The notes under the pieces were generated by a model. It worked only from the letters and a program-made list of their open reading frames with translations, searched no databases and was not told the origin of the DNA. Below, piece by piece: positions 36,807 through 44,128 of a stretch of DNA of 64,000 bases. This DNA comes from Paenibacillus_E qinlingensis_A (GTDB taxonomy: Bacteria; Bacillota; Bacilli; Paenibacillales; NBRC-103111), in NCBI RefSeq assembly GCF_031455095.1, contig NZ_JAVDSB010000004.1, positions 372,001 through 436,000 of the forward strand. The letters run 5' to 3'. Both the position numbers and the translations under genes were made by a program. Positions within the stretch are counted from its first letter, which is position 1; every line of letters begins with the position of its first letter.

Positions 36807-37246
36807 TTAATTAAGTTGAAGTAAACGTATGATTTCACCATCAATTATCTCTTCACTTGCCTTTTTAAACCCCAAGGATTCATACATTTCTCCAGCAATT
36901 AAGTTATTAGGTCTGTGCCCGATCATAATTTTCTTGCAGCCCATTGATTCAATCAGTTCAATTAGTTGTTTCATTGTTGTCTTTCCGTAACCCTTACCCT
37001 GGTGATTTTCATCAATCATTATTGCAGGTATCCAGTGGTTGCCATCCGAGTCTGGATTTTTACAAAAAGTAAGAAATCCGATTAAATCATCATCACAATA
37101 AATTGCACGCAGCTCAAAATCATCAACATATTTAGATTCTGCAATCCAATAAACAACAGGTGCAGGAAAACATCTAGTTGTTCTTTCTTAACTATTAACT
37201 TGGTACAATCATACCAGTTTTCAATGGACACTTGCTTTAATTCAAA
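36807..37246 (-). pseudogene. Frameshifted GNAT acetyltransferase
   Basis: The N-terminal frame (FELKQVSIENWYDCTKLIVK, then KEQLDVF) is interrupted near 37170, where one C of a CCC run appears lost (TTTTCCTG). The other frame continues PAPVVYWIAESKYVDDFELR, then the GNAT core with acetyl-CoA motif MIDENHQGKGYGKTTMKQL, to the stop at 36807. An intact protein would acetylate a small molecule or antibiotic. The start codon also seems altered: the sequence before FELK reads ATTTGAA where an ATG is expected. Confidence 0.75.
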
Positions 37247-37288
37247 TACCCAAAGAAAATTCCTCCCAATATTGCTTCATAGTGGATT

Positions 37289-37353
37289 TTATGTCTCCAT
37301 GACTATAATTGAACATCCTTCATTGTAACCACAACAGCATGGGAATTTTTCAT
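37289..37353 (-). pseudogene. Possible relic of a cysteine-rich CPCC-type protein
   Basis: AAAGGAG precedes ATG 37353. If one A is restored in the following A run, the frame reads MKKFPCCCGYNEGC, like the start of CPCC-domain proteins. It stops at 37289, so only the first ~20 codons remain. Confidence 0.3.
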
Positions 37354-37484
37354 ACCACATCACTCCTTTCAATTGGGAAATCACCCATTCATCTTACCAC
37401 TAAGTTTTTCGTCTTAATTGGTACAAAACAGCTATAAAAATTGACTCTTGAGATCTGACTCTAAAGTTGATCATCCACCACGCT

Positions 37485-37570
37485 CTACTGCCCGATAGTT
37501 GAGTGGAGCGACAGAAACGAAAACAAACGATGATCGGTTCATCACGCGTTAACGTTCGCCGTTAGGTTGA
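37485..37570. repeat. Dispersed intergenic repeat, copy 5
   Basis: Left end CTGCCCGATAGTTGAGTGG, centre CGACAGAAACGAAAACAAAC, right end GTTCGCCGTTAGGTTGATG. It is close to 43271-43359. Confidence 0.7.
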
Positions 37571-37585
37571 TGACGTAATAAGGAA

Positions 37586-37945
37586 TTACTCAGCATGTTT
37601 AAAATTTTTATCATCCTTACCTTCCATAGGAGCAACGCCATTTTGAGTTATATCTTTGTTTTCAGATTTATAGTTATATTTATAACCATAAATTGCGTTC
37701 AGCTCATCGTTAAAAACTACATTAATGGCGTAAGGACCTCCGAACTTGCCTTCTCCTGATTTATTATATTTAACTTCGATATTAAACTCATTTTCTTTGT
37801 AGCCTTTGGAAACAAGATGAGCGACCACTTTCTGTTTAACCGATTCTTCAGATTCTGGTGGTCCTGAAAATATATTGCAACCAGTTGAAAGAATACTCAT
37901 TGTCAAGATGATAATTAGCAAAGCAGCATTTCTCTTAAATATCAT
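37586..37945 (-). CDS. Small lipoprotein, DUF3139-like
   Basis: 119 residues. The signal peptide has lipobox LSTGC (Cys23). The mature part has VVAHLVSKGYKENEFNIEV and an aromatic strand IYGYKYNYKS, a pattern I associate with DUF3139 proteins, though this assignment is tentative. The ATG has GGGGAGA upstream. It is predicted to be anchored to the outer face of the membrane. It is a single-gene unit followed by a dispersed repeat. No function is known. Confidence 0.7.
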   Translation of the reverse strand: MIFKRNAALLIIILTMSILSTGCNIFSGPPESEESVKQKVVAHLVSKGYKENEFNIEVKYNKSGEGKFGGPYAINVVFNDELNAIYGYKYNYKSENKDITQNGVAPMEGKDDKNFKHAE

Positions 37946-38023
37946 GCATATCTTCTCCCCTAAATATTTTTTTCAGTAAGGGTATGAACACACCGTTAGA
38001 TCAATAAATAAGCCCTATCATTA

Positions 38024-38812
38024 TTACCAATCTTTCACAGGAGCACAACCTCGCATCCAGTGCCACTCACTTTCTACTCGAAAAGCACTCGGCCACCCTT
38101 CAGGGGGAGACTCCCATTTTCTGAAGTTAAGGATGCATTCACAAAATGCTTTTACGTTTGCCGCACTTGGGTCTTGCAACAATTGAAAGATGCATTCCAT
38201 CAAGTTCTCAGGCTTATCAGATGCATTGTCAAGCGTCTTCATAAACCACTTGTGATATGGATAAAGAATTTTGTTGTGTGCGAGTATCATCCTTCCACCA
38301 TAAAGAACTAAATCGCTTATTGCCCATTTGAGGTAATATTGGTCGTCTCTTTTCAGTGCCTCTGAAACGTTCCAACGAAGAGCTTCGAAATGAGCATAAA
38401 AGGTTTGAACACGATGGAGTTGCTCTGCAATAGGGTATTCTATGATACGGTTCACAAGTTCCGGAATCTCTGGAGTATGCGAGAAAGCAATGATTACATC
38501 TGTGAACGCCGAACGACTTGGCTCATTACCGATACTAGCTACCTGTTTCATGTAATCCAAGTCGACTACCCAACCATCGACATATCCTCCAGGATAATTG
38601 CACAGGTCAGTACGAAAGTAGTGAAATTCCTGGTTCTCCTTCCGTCGTTGAAACTCCTCATTTGTGCAGACTAGGAAAATATCCACATCAGAGTTCTCTT
38701 GTTCCCACCCTTTAACAATTGAACCTCCGACAATCAAAGCTAAATAACGATTATCGTTAATTAACTCATTTGTCAGTCGGTCAATAACTTCTTGATGATG
38801 TTGCCGCAGCAT
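38024..38812 (-). CDS. Nucleotidyltransferase-domain protein
   Basis: 262 residues. The Pol-beta-type nucleotidyltransferase motif is LIVGGSIVKGWEQENSDVDI, with the metal-binding Asp pair in SDVDI near residues 42-44. The all-helical C-terminal part (YAHFEALRWNVSEALKRDDQ) resembles aminoglycoside/lincosamide nucleotidyltransferase-like proteins and KNTase C-terminal-like helices. It probably transfers a nucleotide to a small molecule, possibly an antibiotic; the substrate is unknown. It starts at ATG 38812, with GGGGAT upstream. A dispersed repeat lies only ~20 bp ahead of the start, within the 5' leader. Confidence 0.82.
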   Translation of the reverse strand: MLRQHHQEVIDRLTNELINDNRYLALIVGGSIVKGWEQENSDVDIFLVCTNEEFQRRKENQEFHYFRTDLCNYPGGYVDGWVVDLDYMKQVASIGNEPSRSAFTDVIIAFSHTPEIPELVNRIIEYPIAEQLHRVQTFYAHFEALRWNVSEALKRDDQYYLKWAISDLVLYGGRMILAHNKILYPYHKWFMKTLDNASDKPENLMECIFQLLQDPSAANVKAFCECILNFRKWESPPEGWPSAFRVESEWHWMRGCAPVKDW

Positions 38813-38830
38813 ATCCAGTTCATCCCCTTT

Positions 38831-38870
38831 CTTGAGCGAAAGGCTGCCGATCGTGCCGGCAGTCTCCCGT
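38831..38870. repeat. Dispersed intergenic repeat, copy 6 (partial)
   Basis: TTGAGCGAAAGGCTGCCGATC and GTGCCGGCAGTCTCCC correspond to the centre of 40230-40318; the outer ends are not evident. Confidence 0.6.
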
Positions 38871-38996
38871 TGCTGTGCATTGATTTTAAAACTAAAGTTC
38901 TTCGATTAGTTGAATGGATGGGCTGTTGGTAATCTATCAGTCAAGAAATATGTATGGTTTAATAGAATACGACACCTTTTATGGAGGTACTTCCAC

Positions 38997-39485
38997 ATGA
39001 TCATCGTACGAAATGTTAAAACAGAGGATTTAACGGAGCTTGTTGCAATTGAGCAAAGTTGTTTTTCAAAACAAGAGGCAGCGTCGAAAGAAGCATTCAT
39101 TAAGCGTATCCAACAAATCCCGGATAGCTTTTTTGTAGCTGAAGAAAATGGGGAGATACTAGGTTTAGTTAATGGACCCGTTGTTGATACAACATTTATT
39201 ACAGATGATCTTTTTAGTGATATCAAACCAAATTCATTGTCTGGTGGGCATCAAACCATTTTAGGCCTTGCCGTTTCCCCACACTTACAAAAGCGAGGGA
39301 TAGCCTCCCTGTTGCTAGATCACCTTGAGAAGGAAGCACTATTGAAGAACCGTGCGTCTATTACTCTTACTTGCAAAGAAGACTTGCTTCACTTCTATGA
39401 AAAACGTGGATACGTCAATCACGGAGTCTCAGACTCTGAGCATGGCAGTGCCGTTTGGTACAATATGGGCAAAAAACTAAAGTAA
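38997..39485 (+). CDS. GNAT-family N-acetyltransferase
   Basis: 162 residues from ATG 38997, which has GGAGG ten bases upstream; the frame is open 87 bases earlier without support. The acetyl-CoA motif A is ILGLAVSPHLQKRGIASLLL (Q/R-x-x-G-x-A type) near residue 85-105. The C-terminal EKRGYVNHGVSDSEHGSAVWY is typical of arylalkylamine/diamine acetyltransferase-like GNATs. It is cytoplasmic; the acceptor is unknown. It is one of two plus-strand enzymes in the accessory stretch, head-to-head with the nucleotidyltransferase gene. Confidence 0.9.
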   Translation: MIIVRNVKTEDLTELVAIEQSCFSKQEAASKEAFIKRIQQIPDSFFVAEENGEILGLVNGPVVDTTFITDDLFSDIKPNSLSGGHQTILGLAVSPHLQKRGIASLLLDHLEKEALLKNRASITLTCKEDLLHFYEKRGYVNHGVSDSEHGSAVWYNMGKKLK

Positions 39486-39634
39486 TCGTAACAAGGCAGC
39501 CGATTCATAATGATAACATTTTATCTATGTAATACTCTACAATTAACCAAACCCTATCATCATTAACAAAGTACTTTAAATATTTACTAGAAGTTTCGTC
39601 CCGTTGAAAAGATTGGTCACTACCTATACTTTTC

Positions 39635-40174
39635 TTAATTGTGATTACTCAAAGTAAATTCTGAATGTTTCTTAATTGGTCTAAATTCAACCAGACCTAT
39701 CCGCTCTATTATCACATCCATTGGACGAAATCTTTCTTTAATAATCTCTAATGCTTTAATTCCAAATTCTTTTGAATTATTCGTTGCCATTGTACAATGA
39801 GGCACCCATTTTCCAGGAAGATAATAATCCCACTTTTTCTCATCGTATTCGTTTGTGAGTTCGTGAATTATTCTATGTATATATAAAAGTTTCTCTGTTA
39901 CAACAGGTGCCAAGAACACAGTCCCCTCATCAGTCAAGAAAGTGCCAACACTATTTAGATGCAGACTAAAAACACCCATATCTTGAGAAACTTGATTAAG
40001 ATATGAACTGATATTATTGACATCCAATGTGTTAAAAACAGCCAGAGTAATATGAGGTTGACTTCCAGAGTCAATTAGATAGGATCCTGTTCCTTGTTCG
40101 CTTAAATTAGTCCAAGTATCCATTATTTGTGAAGTACTTGCACAATCAAAAAATAGTTCGATAGCAAATGCCAT
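39635..40174 (-). CDS. 2'-5' RNA ligase-like 2H phosphoesterase
   Basis: 179 residues. The two HxTx motifs that define the 2H superfamily are HITL (in SQPHITLAVFNT, near residue 42) and HCTM (in KWVPHCTMATN, near residue 128). The length matches the LigT/YjcG-like group. The enzyme would act on 2'-5' or cyclic phosphodiester bonds in RNA or nucleotides in the cytoplasm. It is a single-gene unit between a GNAT gene and a small unknown protein. The exact substrate is unknown. Confidence 0.88.
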   Translation of the reverse strand: MAFAIELFFDCASTSQIMDTWTNLSEQGTGSYLIDSGSQPHITLAVFNTLDVNNISSYLNQVSQDMGVFSLHLNSVGTFLTDEGTVFLAPVVTEKLLYIHRIIHELTNEYDEKKWDYYLPGKWVPHCTMATNNSKEFGIKALEIIKERFRPMDVIIERIGLVEFRPIKKHSEFTLSNHN

Positions 40175-40229
40175 TAAACTCTCATCCTTTTTTACTTTTT
40201 ACCAATATATATTCCATAATCATCCAAAC

Positions 40230-40318
40230 TATCCTGCCCGTTAGGTGAGAAAAAGGCTGCCCATCGTGCCGGCAGCCTCCCATTGATGTGTATTGAACAA
40301 AAGTTACTCGTTAGCGTA
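40230..40318. repeat. Dispersed intergenic repeat, copy 7
   Basis: Left end ATCCTGCCCGTTAGGTGAG, central palindrome GGCTGCC/GGCAGCC around CATCGTGC, right end TTACTCGTTAGCGTAAC. The right end supplies the stop codon of the gene at 40304. Confidence 0.75.
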
Positions 40319-40657
40319 ACGCTCCACCCTTGAATTGATTTCATCAGCTAGTTCAAGAATTTCCTTCCATTGGGATGAGTGTCTCACCGCATTAATATTC
40401 CATTCATCACCATGCTGTAATGCTAGAAATTTAGTTCTTAAAGCTGAGCTTTTACGCATTATCTCAATGCTAATTAACCCATCTTCGACTAATTTTTTTA
40501 AGTTATCGGTGTGCAAAAATGATATAGCACCTATATCGAAGTCTTCAAAGATGTTATAGCCAATTACCAAATCATCCGCTTTTATCAAATAAGTTCCGCA
40601 TCTCTTAATCGTATCAACATATAGTTCATAAAGTTCCTCTATTGATATTTTCTTCAT
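40304..40657 (-). CDS. Small uncharacterised protein
   Basis: 117 residues from ATG 40657 (AAGGG about nine bases upstream; a GTG lies one codon before). It is mostly helical with acidic patches (EELYELYVDTIKRCGTYLIK, EILELADEINSRVERYA). There is no signal peptide, membrane helix or catalytic motif that I recognise. Its stop codon lies inside the right end of a dispersed-repeat copy. No function can be assigned. Confidence 0.65.
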   Translation of the reverse strand: MKKISIEELYELYVDTIKRCGTYLIKADDLVIGYNIFEDFDIGAISFLHTDNLKKLVEDGLISIEIMRKSSALRTKFLALQHGDEWNINAVRHSSQWKEILELADEINSRVERYANE

Positions 40658-40719
40658 CACACCAATCCCTTGCTTAAAATCCTACACAACCTAAGGTATT
40701 CGTGAAGTGATTACACTAT

Positions 40720-40800
40720 CCTGCTCGTTCGTTTGGCGGGTCGCACAGAAACAAAAACAAGCGATGGATCAGTTCCACCGCCACACTATAGTTATCCGTT
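40720..40800. repeat. Dispersed intergenic repeat, copy 8
   Basis: CCTGCTCGTTCGTTTGGCGG, then GTCGCACAGAAAC, AAGCGATGGATC, CCACCGCC and ACTATAGTTATCCG. It is the same subtype as 43271-43359. Confidence 0.65.
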
Positions 40801-40810
40801 TGCCGACTTG

Positions 40811-40892
40811 CACTATACTGTCCGTTCGCTTAGGAAGGCCCCCTAGTTAAACCGAACTTCGTTTCTGTTTGGGGTCTCTCGTTAGTTCAACC
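40811..40892. repeat. Dispersed intergenic repeat, copy 9 (diverged centre)
   Basis: Ends CTGTCCGTTCGCTTAGG and CTCTCGTTAGTTCAACC fit the family; the centre has GGCCCCC and GGGGTCT. Confidence 0.45.
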
Positions 40893-41078
40893 AATTACGT
40901 CCATGCCAAATCATTTGTTAATAATTTCATAAATTACAAATAATTTGTCGAACCAAAAAGACTCGGGAACCATTGGAAATAAATTGGTATAAATGTACAA
41001 TAAAACCAAATCAACTCGTTAAGTTATTTTATAACAGTCGATTTAAATCAATATATTATAAAGGAGAATTGACTAAAC

Positions 41079-41846
41079 ATGAAGTTTTTTGCAAAAGGAT
41101 TAGTTGGATGTGCATTGTCATTAATTTTAGTTATACCAAGTACTGCCGCATTTGCTGCTGACGAAAAGACCCACAAGCTCGTCCCTGAGTCCGGGAGTGC
41201 TATCATCCTCACAAATGTGGAGTACACTGAACTCCCCGATAATGGGAGTAAAATAAGAATAACAGGAAGTGGAAAGGCAAATGAAAAACAAACATTTAAA
41301 ATTGAAATAAATAGGGAGAAAGGGACATACAAAACAATACCGGAGGAAAGAAAACAGGAAAAACAGGATAAAAAGTCGGTTGGAATTTATTCAACTCCAC
41401 TTGTCAAAACACCATTATTAGCATCAAATGAGACATTTCATAGTGCTAAAGTGAAACTTCTGACTGTTGATCCACCGCAAGCGGACCTATGTTACACTCA
41501 AAATGAGCTTAATTGGAAAACATACTTAGATGGGAGTTATTGGTACAATGACGTAACGAGTAGTTATGTCACTTACTGGGCTGCGAATCCATCTACACTG
41601 TTAACTCATTGGTTTGTAGATAACTATGGGGGAAGCTGGACAAAGGATAATAATACACAAGATATTAACCATAACGTCTATGGTTATTATCATAATTATG
41701 ATTTCCAAGATAATAATCTACGAACAGATGTCCAACAAAACGTAACGGTAATTGGGAAGAAGTTTGGTGAATTTACCTATGATACTAGTGCCTATACATA
41801 CGGTGAATATGAATATCTATTGACACACCATATCCAAGTTAACTAA
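41079..41846 (+). CDS. Secreted protein of unknown function
   Basis: 255 residues. A clear signal peptide (GLVGCALSLILVIPSTAAFA) ends at AFA-AD near residue 26. The mature protein has a Lys/Glu-rich stretch near 85-100 and a Tyr/Trp/Asn-rich C-terminal half (ELNWKTYLDGSYWYNDVTSS, FVDNYGGSWTKDNNTQDIN). No enzymatic motif is seen. Similar small exported proteins occur in Bacillus and Paenibacillus without a known role. It has an AAGGAGA site, its own terminator, and is followed by a small membrane protein gene. Confidence 0.8.
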   Translation: MKFFAKGLVGCALSLILVIPSTAAFAADEKTHKLVPESGSAIILTNVEYTELPDNGSKIRITGSGKANEKQTFKIEINREKGTYKTIPEERKQEKQDKKSVGIYSTPLVKTPLLASNETFHSAKVKLLTVDPPQADLCYTQNELNWKTYLDGSYWYNDVTSSYVTYWAANPSTLLTHWFVDNYGGSWTKDNNTQDINHNVYGYYHNYDFQDNNLRTDVQQNVTVIGKKFGEFTYDTSAYTYGEYEYLLTHHIQVN

Positions 41847-41859
41847 TTCCAATTTTTAG

Positions 41860-41900
41860 AAAAAGTCTGAATCTCTCACAAAGGGAGACCAGGCTTTTTG
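41860..41900 (+). terminator. Intrinsic terminator after the secreted-protein gene
   Basis: AAAAAGTCTG and TCTC pair with GAGA and CAGGCTTTTT, with a T run on the plus strand. Confidence 0.7.
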
Positions 41901-41946
41901 CCATATTGGTACTGTTTAGACTATAATTTAAGCGAGGTGATATGTG

Positions 41947-42297
41947 ATGTTAGAAAACGTAAAACCCCAGAAAATCGAGTTGATTCTAGGGGTATCGGGA
42001 ACCATGTTAATCATTTTGTGTTGGGTTCTTATTCTGTGTACTAGCATTTACAACAAACAATTTGAAATTGATTTTTTTTCTATAACTTTCATTATGACAA
42101 TTATTCCAGCATGTATTTGTTTGTTATCTGTTCTGTATAATAAGGTTGGTTTTCTTATTTTCGGTTTTGTATGGTTACTTCCCATGTCAATTTATTATAT
42201 GTTTGCATCAGAAATATTTATTTCACTTATTATTCCCTTAGGTCTAATACTAAGCTCAATTTTACTTTGTCTCTTTAAAAGGATCCGAGTTGGATAA
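41947..42297 (+). CDS. Small integral membrane protein
   Basis: 116 residues from ATG 41947 (GAGGTGA six bases upstream; the GTG one codon earlier is too close). It has three or four hydrophobic helices (ILGVSGTMLIILCWVLILC, then ITFIMTIIPACICLLSVLY, VGFLIFGFVWLLPMSIYYMF, FISLIIPLGLILSSILLCLF). A short basic tail ends it. There are no conserved motifs, partner genes or known function. It lies 100 bp after the secreted-protein gene, beyond that gene's terminator. Confidence 0.72.
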   Translation: MLENVKPQKIELILGVSGTMLIILCWVLILCTSIYNKQFEIDFFSITFIMTIIPACICLLSVLYNKVGFLIFGFVWLLPMSIYYMFASEIFISLIIPLGLILSSILLCLFKRIRVG

Positions 42298-42745
42298 GTG
42301 CGGCAGCGCAAAGGAGATATACATTAGAACGAACCAAAAATTAATTACAGCGTTATAATTTTTTTGTTGAGAACGAGCACAACTCCTTATCAGGAACTTT
42401 CCCCATACACTGTTTGCTACAAATAATCTGTCCGTAATTATCCATTTTTCAATAAGTTTGGTGGCAGCAAATATTACGGCTCTAACAGAAGCAAGGTTCC
42501 GTAATCTTTCCCAATATGTAATTTATGCATTTTTCAAAACCCTTTTATTCACAATAATACCTAATTGAAATACGCGTTTATCCTTATATTTGTTGCTGAA
42601 ATATATCACTAAACAGCTTGCTACCACCAAGCTCTACTACTCGTTAACGTGGCTGCCTGTCCATGCCGGCAGCCTCTTCTTAATTTCTTATTTAAAAAAC
42701 TTTCTCCGTTAGTTCAATCATGCTCGAATATTATTATTATTTGCA
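42298..42745. other. Gene-free interval with one repeat copy
   Basis: 448 bp of AT-rich DNA. A dispersed repeat occupies 42633-42719. No frame with plausible composition or start is seen in the remainder. Confidence 0.55.
42633..42719. repeat. Dispersed intergenic repeat, copy 10
   Basis: CTACTCGTTAACGTGGCTGCC, palindrome with GCCGGCAGCC, and right end TTTCTCCGTTAGTTCAATC. Confidence 0.7.
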
Positions 42746-43222
42746 TTACTGTTGAACCTGATTTACTAAACCTATGAAGTCGGATTGAGCTAATTTATTG
42801 CTACCTAGTTGCTCACGATTTCCGTCAATATAATAAACAAATCGAGCTAAGAAACCATTTTGACCTTCCCACCATATTGATTGGCTAGTCATATCTTCTT
42901 GGTAATACGCTTGTTTCCCACTTTTAAGTTCTAAGAGCTGCTTGCTTTGTTTGGGTAGTTCCTCTGGTTTATCAATAACCTTGCTTAAAATGTATTTTAT
43001 TTCTTGCAGAGTCTGCTTGTTTTTATAATGAAATACGAATTGTTGGAGATATTCTGGATTATCAATTGCGATCTCTGAACGAACCTCATTAACTTCAAAT
43101 GGAAAGCTAAAAGGTTCTCTAAAATCATAAAGTATTGATTTGCTTTTTACTTCAACCTGTTTGCTACTACTACACCCAGTTATTAGTATGCAAAGTATCA
43201 ATAACACAATAAATCCCCTCAT
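42746..43222 (-). CDS. Lipoprotein of unknown function
   Basis: 158 residues. The signal peptide has lipobox LITGC (Cys16), followed by SSSKQVEVK. The mature part is mixed alpha/beta (YLQQFVFHYKNKQTLQEIKY, IWWEGQNGFLARFVYYIDGN) without a motif that I recognise. The ATG has an AGAGGTGG site. It is predicted to be anchored outside the membrane. It is a single-gene unit flanked by two dispersed-repeat copies. Confidence 0.75.
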   Translation of the reverse strand: MRGFIVLLILCILITGCSSSKQVEVKSKSILYDFREPFSFPFEVNEVRSEIAIDNPEYLQQFVFHYKNKQTLQEIKYILSKVIDKPEELPKQSKQLLELKSGKQAYYQEDMTSQSIWWEGQNGFLARFVYYIDGNREQLGSNKLAQSDFIGLVNQVQQ

Positions 43223-43270
43223 TTATCCACCTCTTCTATTTAACGCATTAGAATGGTAAATGTTGCGTTA

Positions 43271-43359
43271 ATCTGCCCGATAGTTGAGCGGATCGCACAG
43301 AAACGAAAACAGGCGATGGATCTCTTCCATCGCCAGCTATAGTTCTTCGCTAGTTTAAT
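43271..43359. repeat. Dispersed intergenic repeat, copy 11
   Basis: Left end ATCTGCCCGATAGTTGAGCGG, centre CGCACAGAAACGAAAACAGG with hairpin GCGATGGA/TCCATCGC, right end AGTTCTTCGCTAGTTTAATG. The right end includes the stop codon of the gene at 43355. Confidence 0.75.
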
Positions 43360-43729
43360 GTTCTGTTAGATATTTCTTTGCCATTTCCATGTCCTGTGTT
43401 TGTAGAACAATTCCATCCTTATTGAGTATGAGATAAGTAGGGAATTTTTTTATACCCAAAGCATGTGCCCATTTTTTATTTCTTTCTTGGTCATGATCCC
43501 ATAGCTGTACTTGAAATCCTTTTTGCAAATTTGGTGAGGAATTCTGAAAGCGATTAAGTTCATCCCCTAATTTCCTAACATCTTCATGGTAATAAAAAAC
43601 GTGAAGGGCATATTCCCATTCCTTTTCAGGAATTAAGTTCTGAACCACTTCATCCTTGCTTGGATTACATCCAACAAGTAATAAACAAGTGCCAAATAAA
43701 ATCAAGATTACAAAATTTTTTTTAAACAC
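43355..43729 (-). CDS. Thioredoxin-like lipoprotein without a CxxC pair
   Basis: 124 residues from GTG 43729 (GAGG nine bases upstream; TTG 43735 is too close). The lipobox is LLVGC. The C-terminal half looks like the end of a thioredoxin fold: a helix, then ALGIKKFPTYLILNKDG with the cis-Pro (FPTY), then a strand and helix. The usual CxxC is absent, so a redox role is doubtful; a binding or scaffold role is as likely. The stop lies inside a dispersed-repeat end. Confidence 0.7.
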   Translation of the reverse strand: MFKKNFVILILFGTCLLLVGCNPSKDEVVQNLIPEKEWEYALHVFYYHEDVRKLGDELNRFQNSSPNLQKGFQVQLWDHDQERNKKWAHALGIKKFPTYLILNKDGIVLQTQDMEMAKKYLTEH

Positions 43730-43826
43730 TGACAAACACCTCTGTAATTTTTGTAACTGCCCTTAGGTCTTCTATATAGTTTCGTAATGCTTCCACATAT
43801 TAGGACGCTAAACATAGCGTCGTGTT

Positions 43827-43860
43827 GCGTTAATCTGCCCGTTAGCTTAATCCCCGCTGC
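43827..43860. repeat. Dispersed intergenic repeat, copy 12 (left end only)
   Basis: GCGTTAATCTGCCCGTTAGC followed by TTAATCCCCGCTGC matches the left end of copy 11. Confidence 0.6.
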
Positions 43861-43885
43861 TGTTAATCATATGCTCTAACTCAGT

Positions 43886-43930
43886 AAAAAAACGTTCACC
43901 ATCCAGTGATGAGTGAAGTGAACGTTTTTT
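43886..43930. terminator. Bidirectional hairpin terminator
   Basis: AAAAAAACGTTCAC pairs with GTGAACGTTTTTT, with A and T runs on both sides. Confidence 0.75.
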
Positions 43931-44112
43931 ATTTCAAATCTTTATTTGTCATTTCAGAACTTTATTGGCAATTTCAAAACCAATTTGTCATCCAACAAGG
44001 TTCTTTTCTTTTTTGTTGGGTGACAAATAAGTTTTGAAGTGAAAGAAACCAGCAAACACAAGGGTTTGCTGGCTTTTCTTATAAAATCGATTTACAAATT
44101 AAGTTTTGAAGT
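43931..44112. repeat. Head-to-head array of ~20-bp units
   Basis: Three tandem minus-oriented units (43931-43951, 43951-43970, 43971-43990; consensus TGACAAATAAGTTTTGAAAT) face two plus-oriented units (44021-44040 and 44092-44112). An inverted pair TTTGTCATCCAACAA / TTGTTGGGTGACAAA spans the centre. Another copy is at 57407-57434. Confidence 0.7.
44049..44080 (-). terminator. Hairpin downstream of the mannanase gene
   Basis: CCAGCAAAC pairs with GTTTGCTGG. AAGAAA and TTTTCTT flanks allow activity in either direction. Confidence 0.6.
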
Positions 44113-44128
44113 ACTTTTTACAAAAGTA

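Larger units (their letters stand above)
37247..37585. other. Gene-poor interval with a relic and a repeat
   Basis: This holds a possible CPCC-protein relic (37289-37353), AT-rich upstream DNA and a dispersed-repeat copy (37485-37570). No intact gene is seen. Confidence 0.5.
40661..41078. other. Gene-free interval with two repeat-like copies
   Basis: The 418 bp contain a repeat copy at 40720-40800, a second diverged repeat-like block at 40811-40892 and AT-rich DNA before the secreted protein's ribosome site. No credible frame is seen. Confidence 0.55.
43736..44128. other. Gene-free interval with terminators and 20-bp units
   Basis: 393 bp holding a partial dispersed repeat (43827-43860), a strong hairpin (43886-43930), an array of ~20-bp units (43931-44112) and the mannanase terminator (44049-44080). 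No coding frame is seen. Confidence 0.6.

Noticed and set aside
32714..43860. Integron attC array
   Set aside because: The repeats contain GTTAG-like cores and palindromic centres, but their ends are direct and not inverted, they do not give convincing RYYYAAC/GTTRRRY pairs, genes face both ways, and no integrase is in the window. I describe the array as cassette-like only.
43931..44112. CRISPR array
   Set aside because: The ~20-bp units are adjacent or inverted, diverged, without regular unique spacers, and no cas genes are present.
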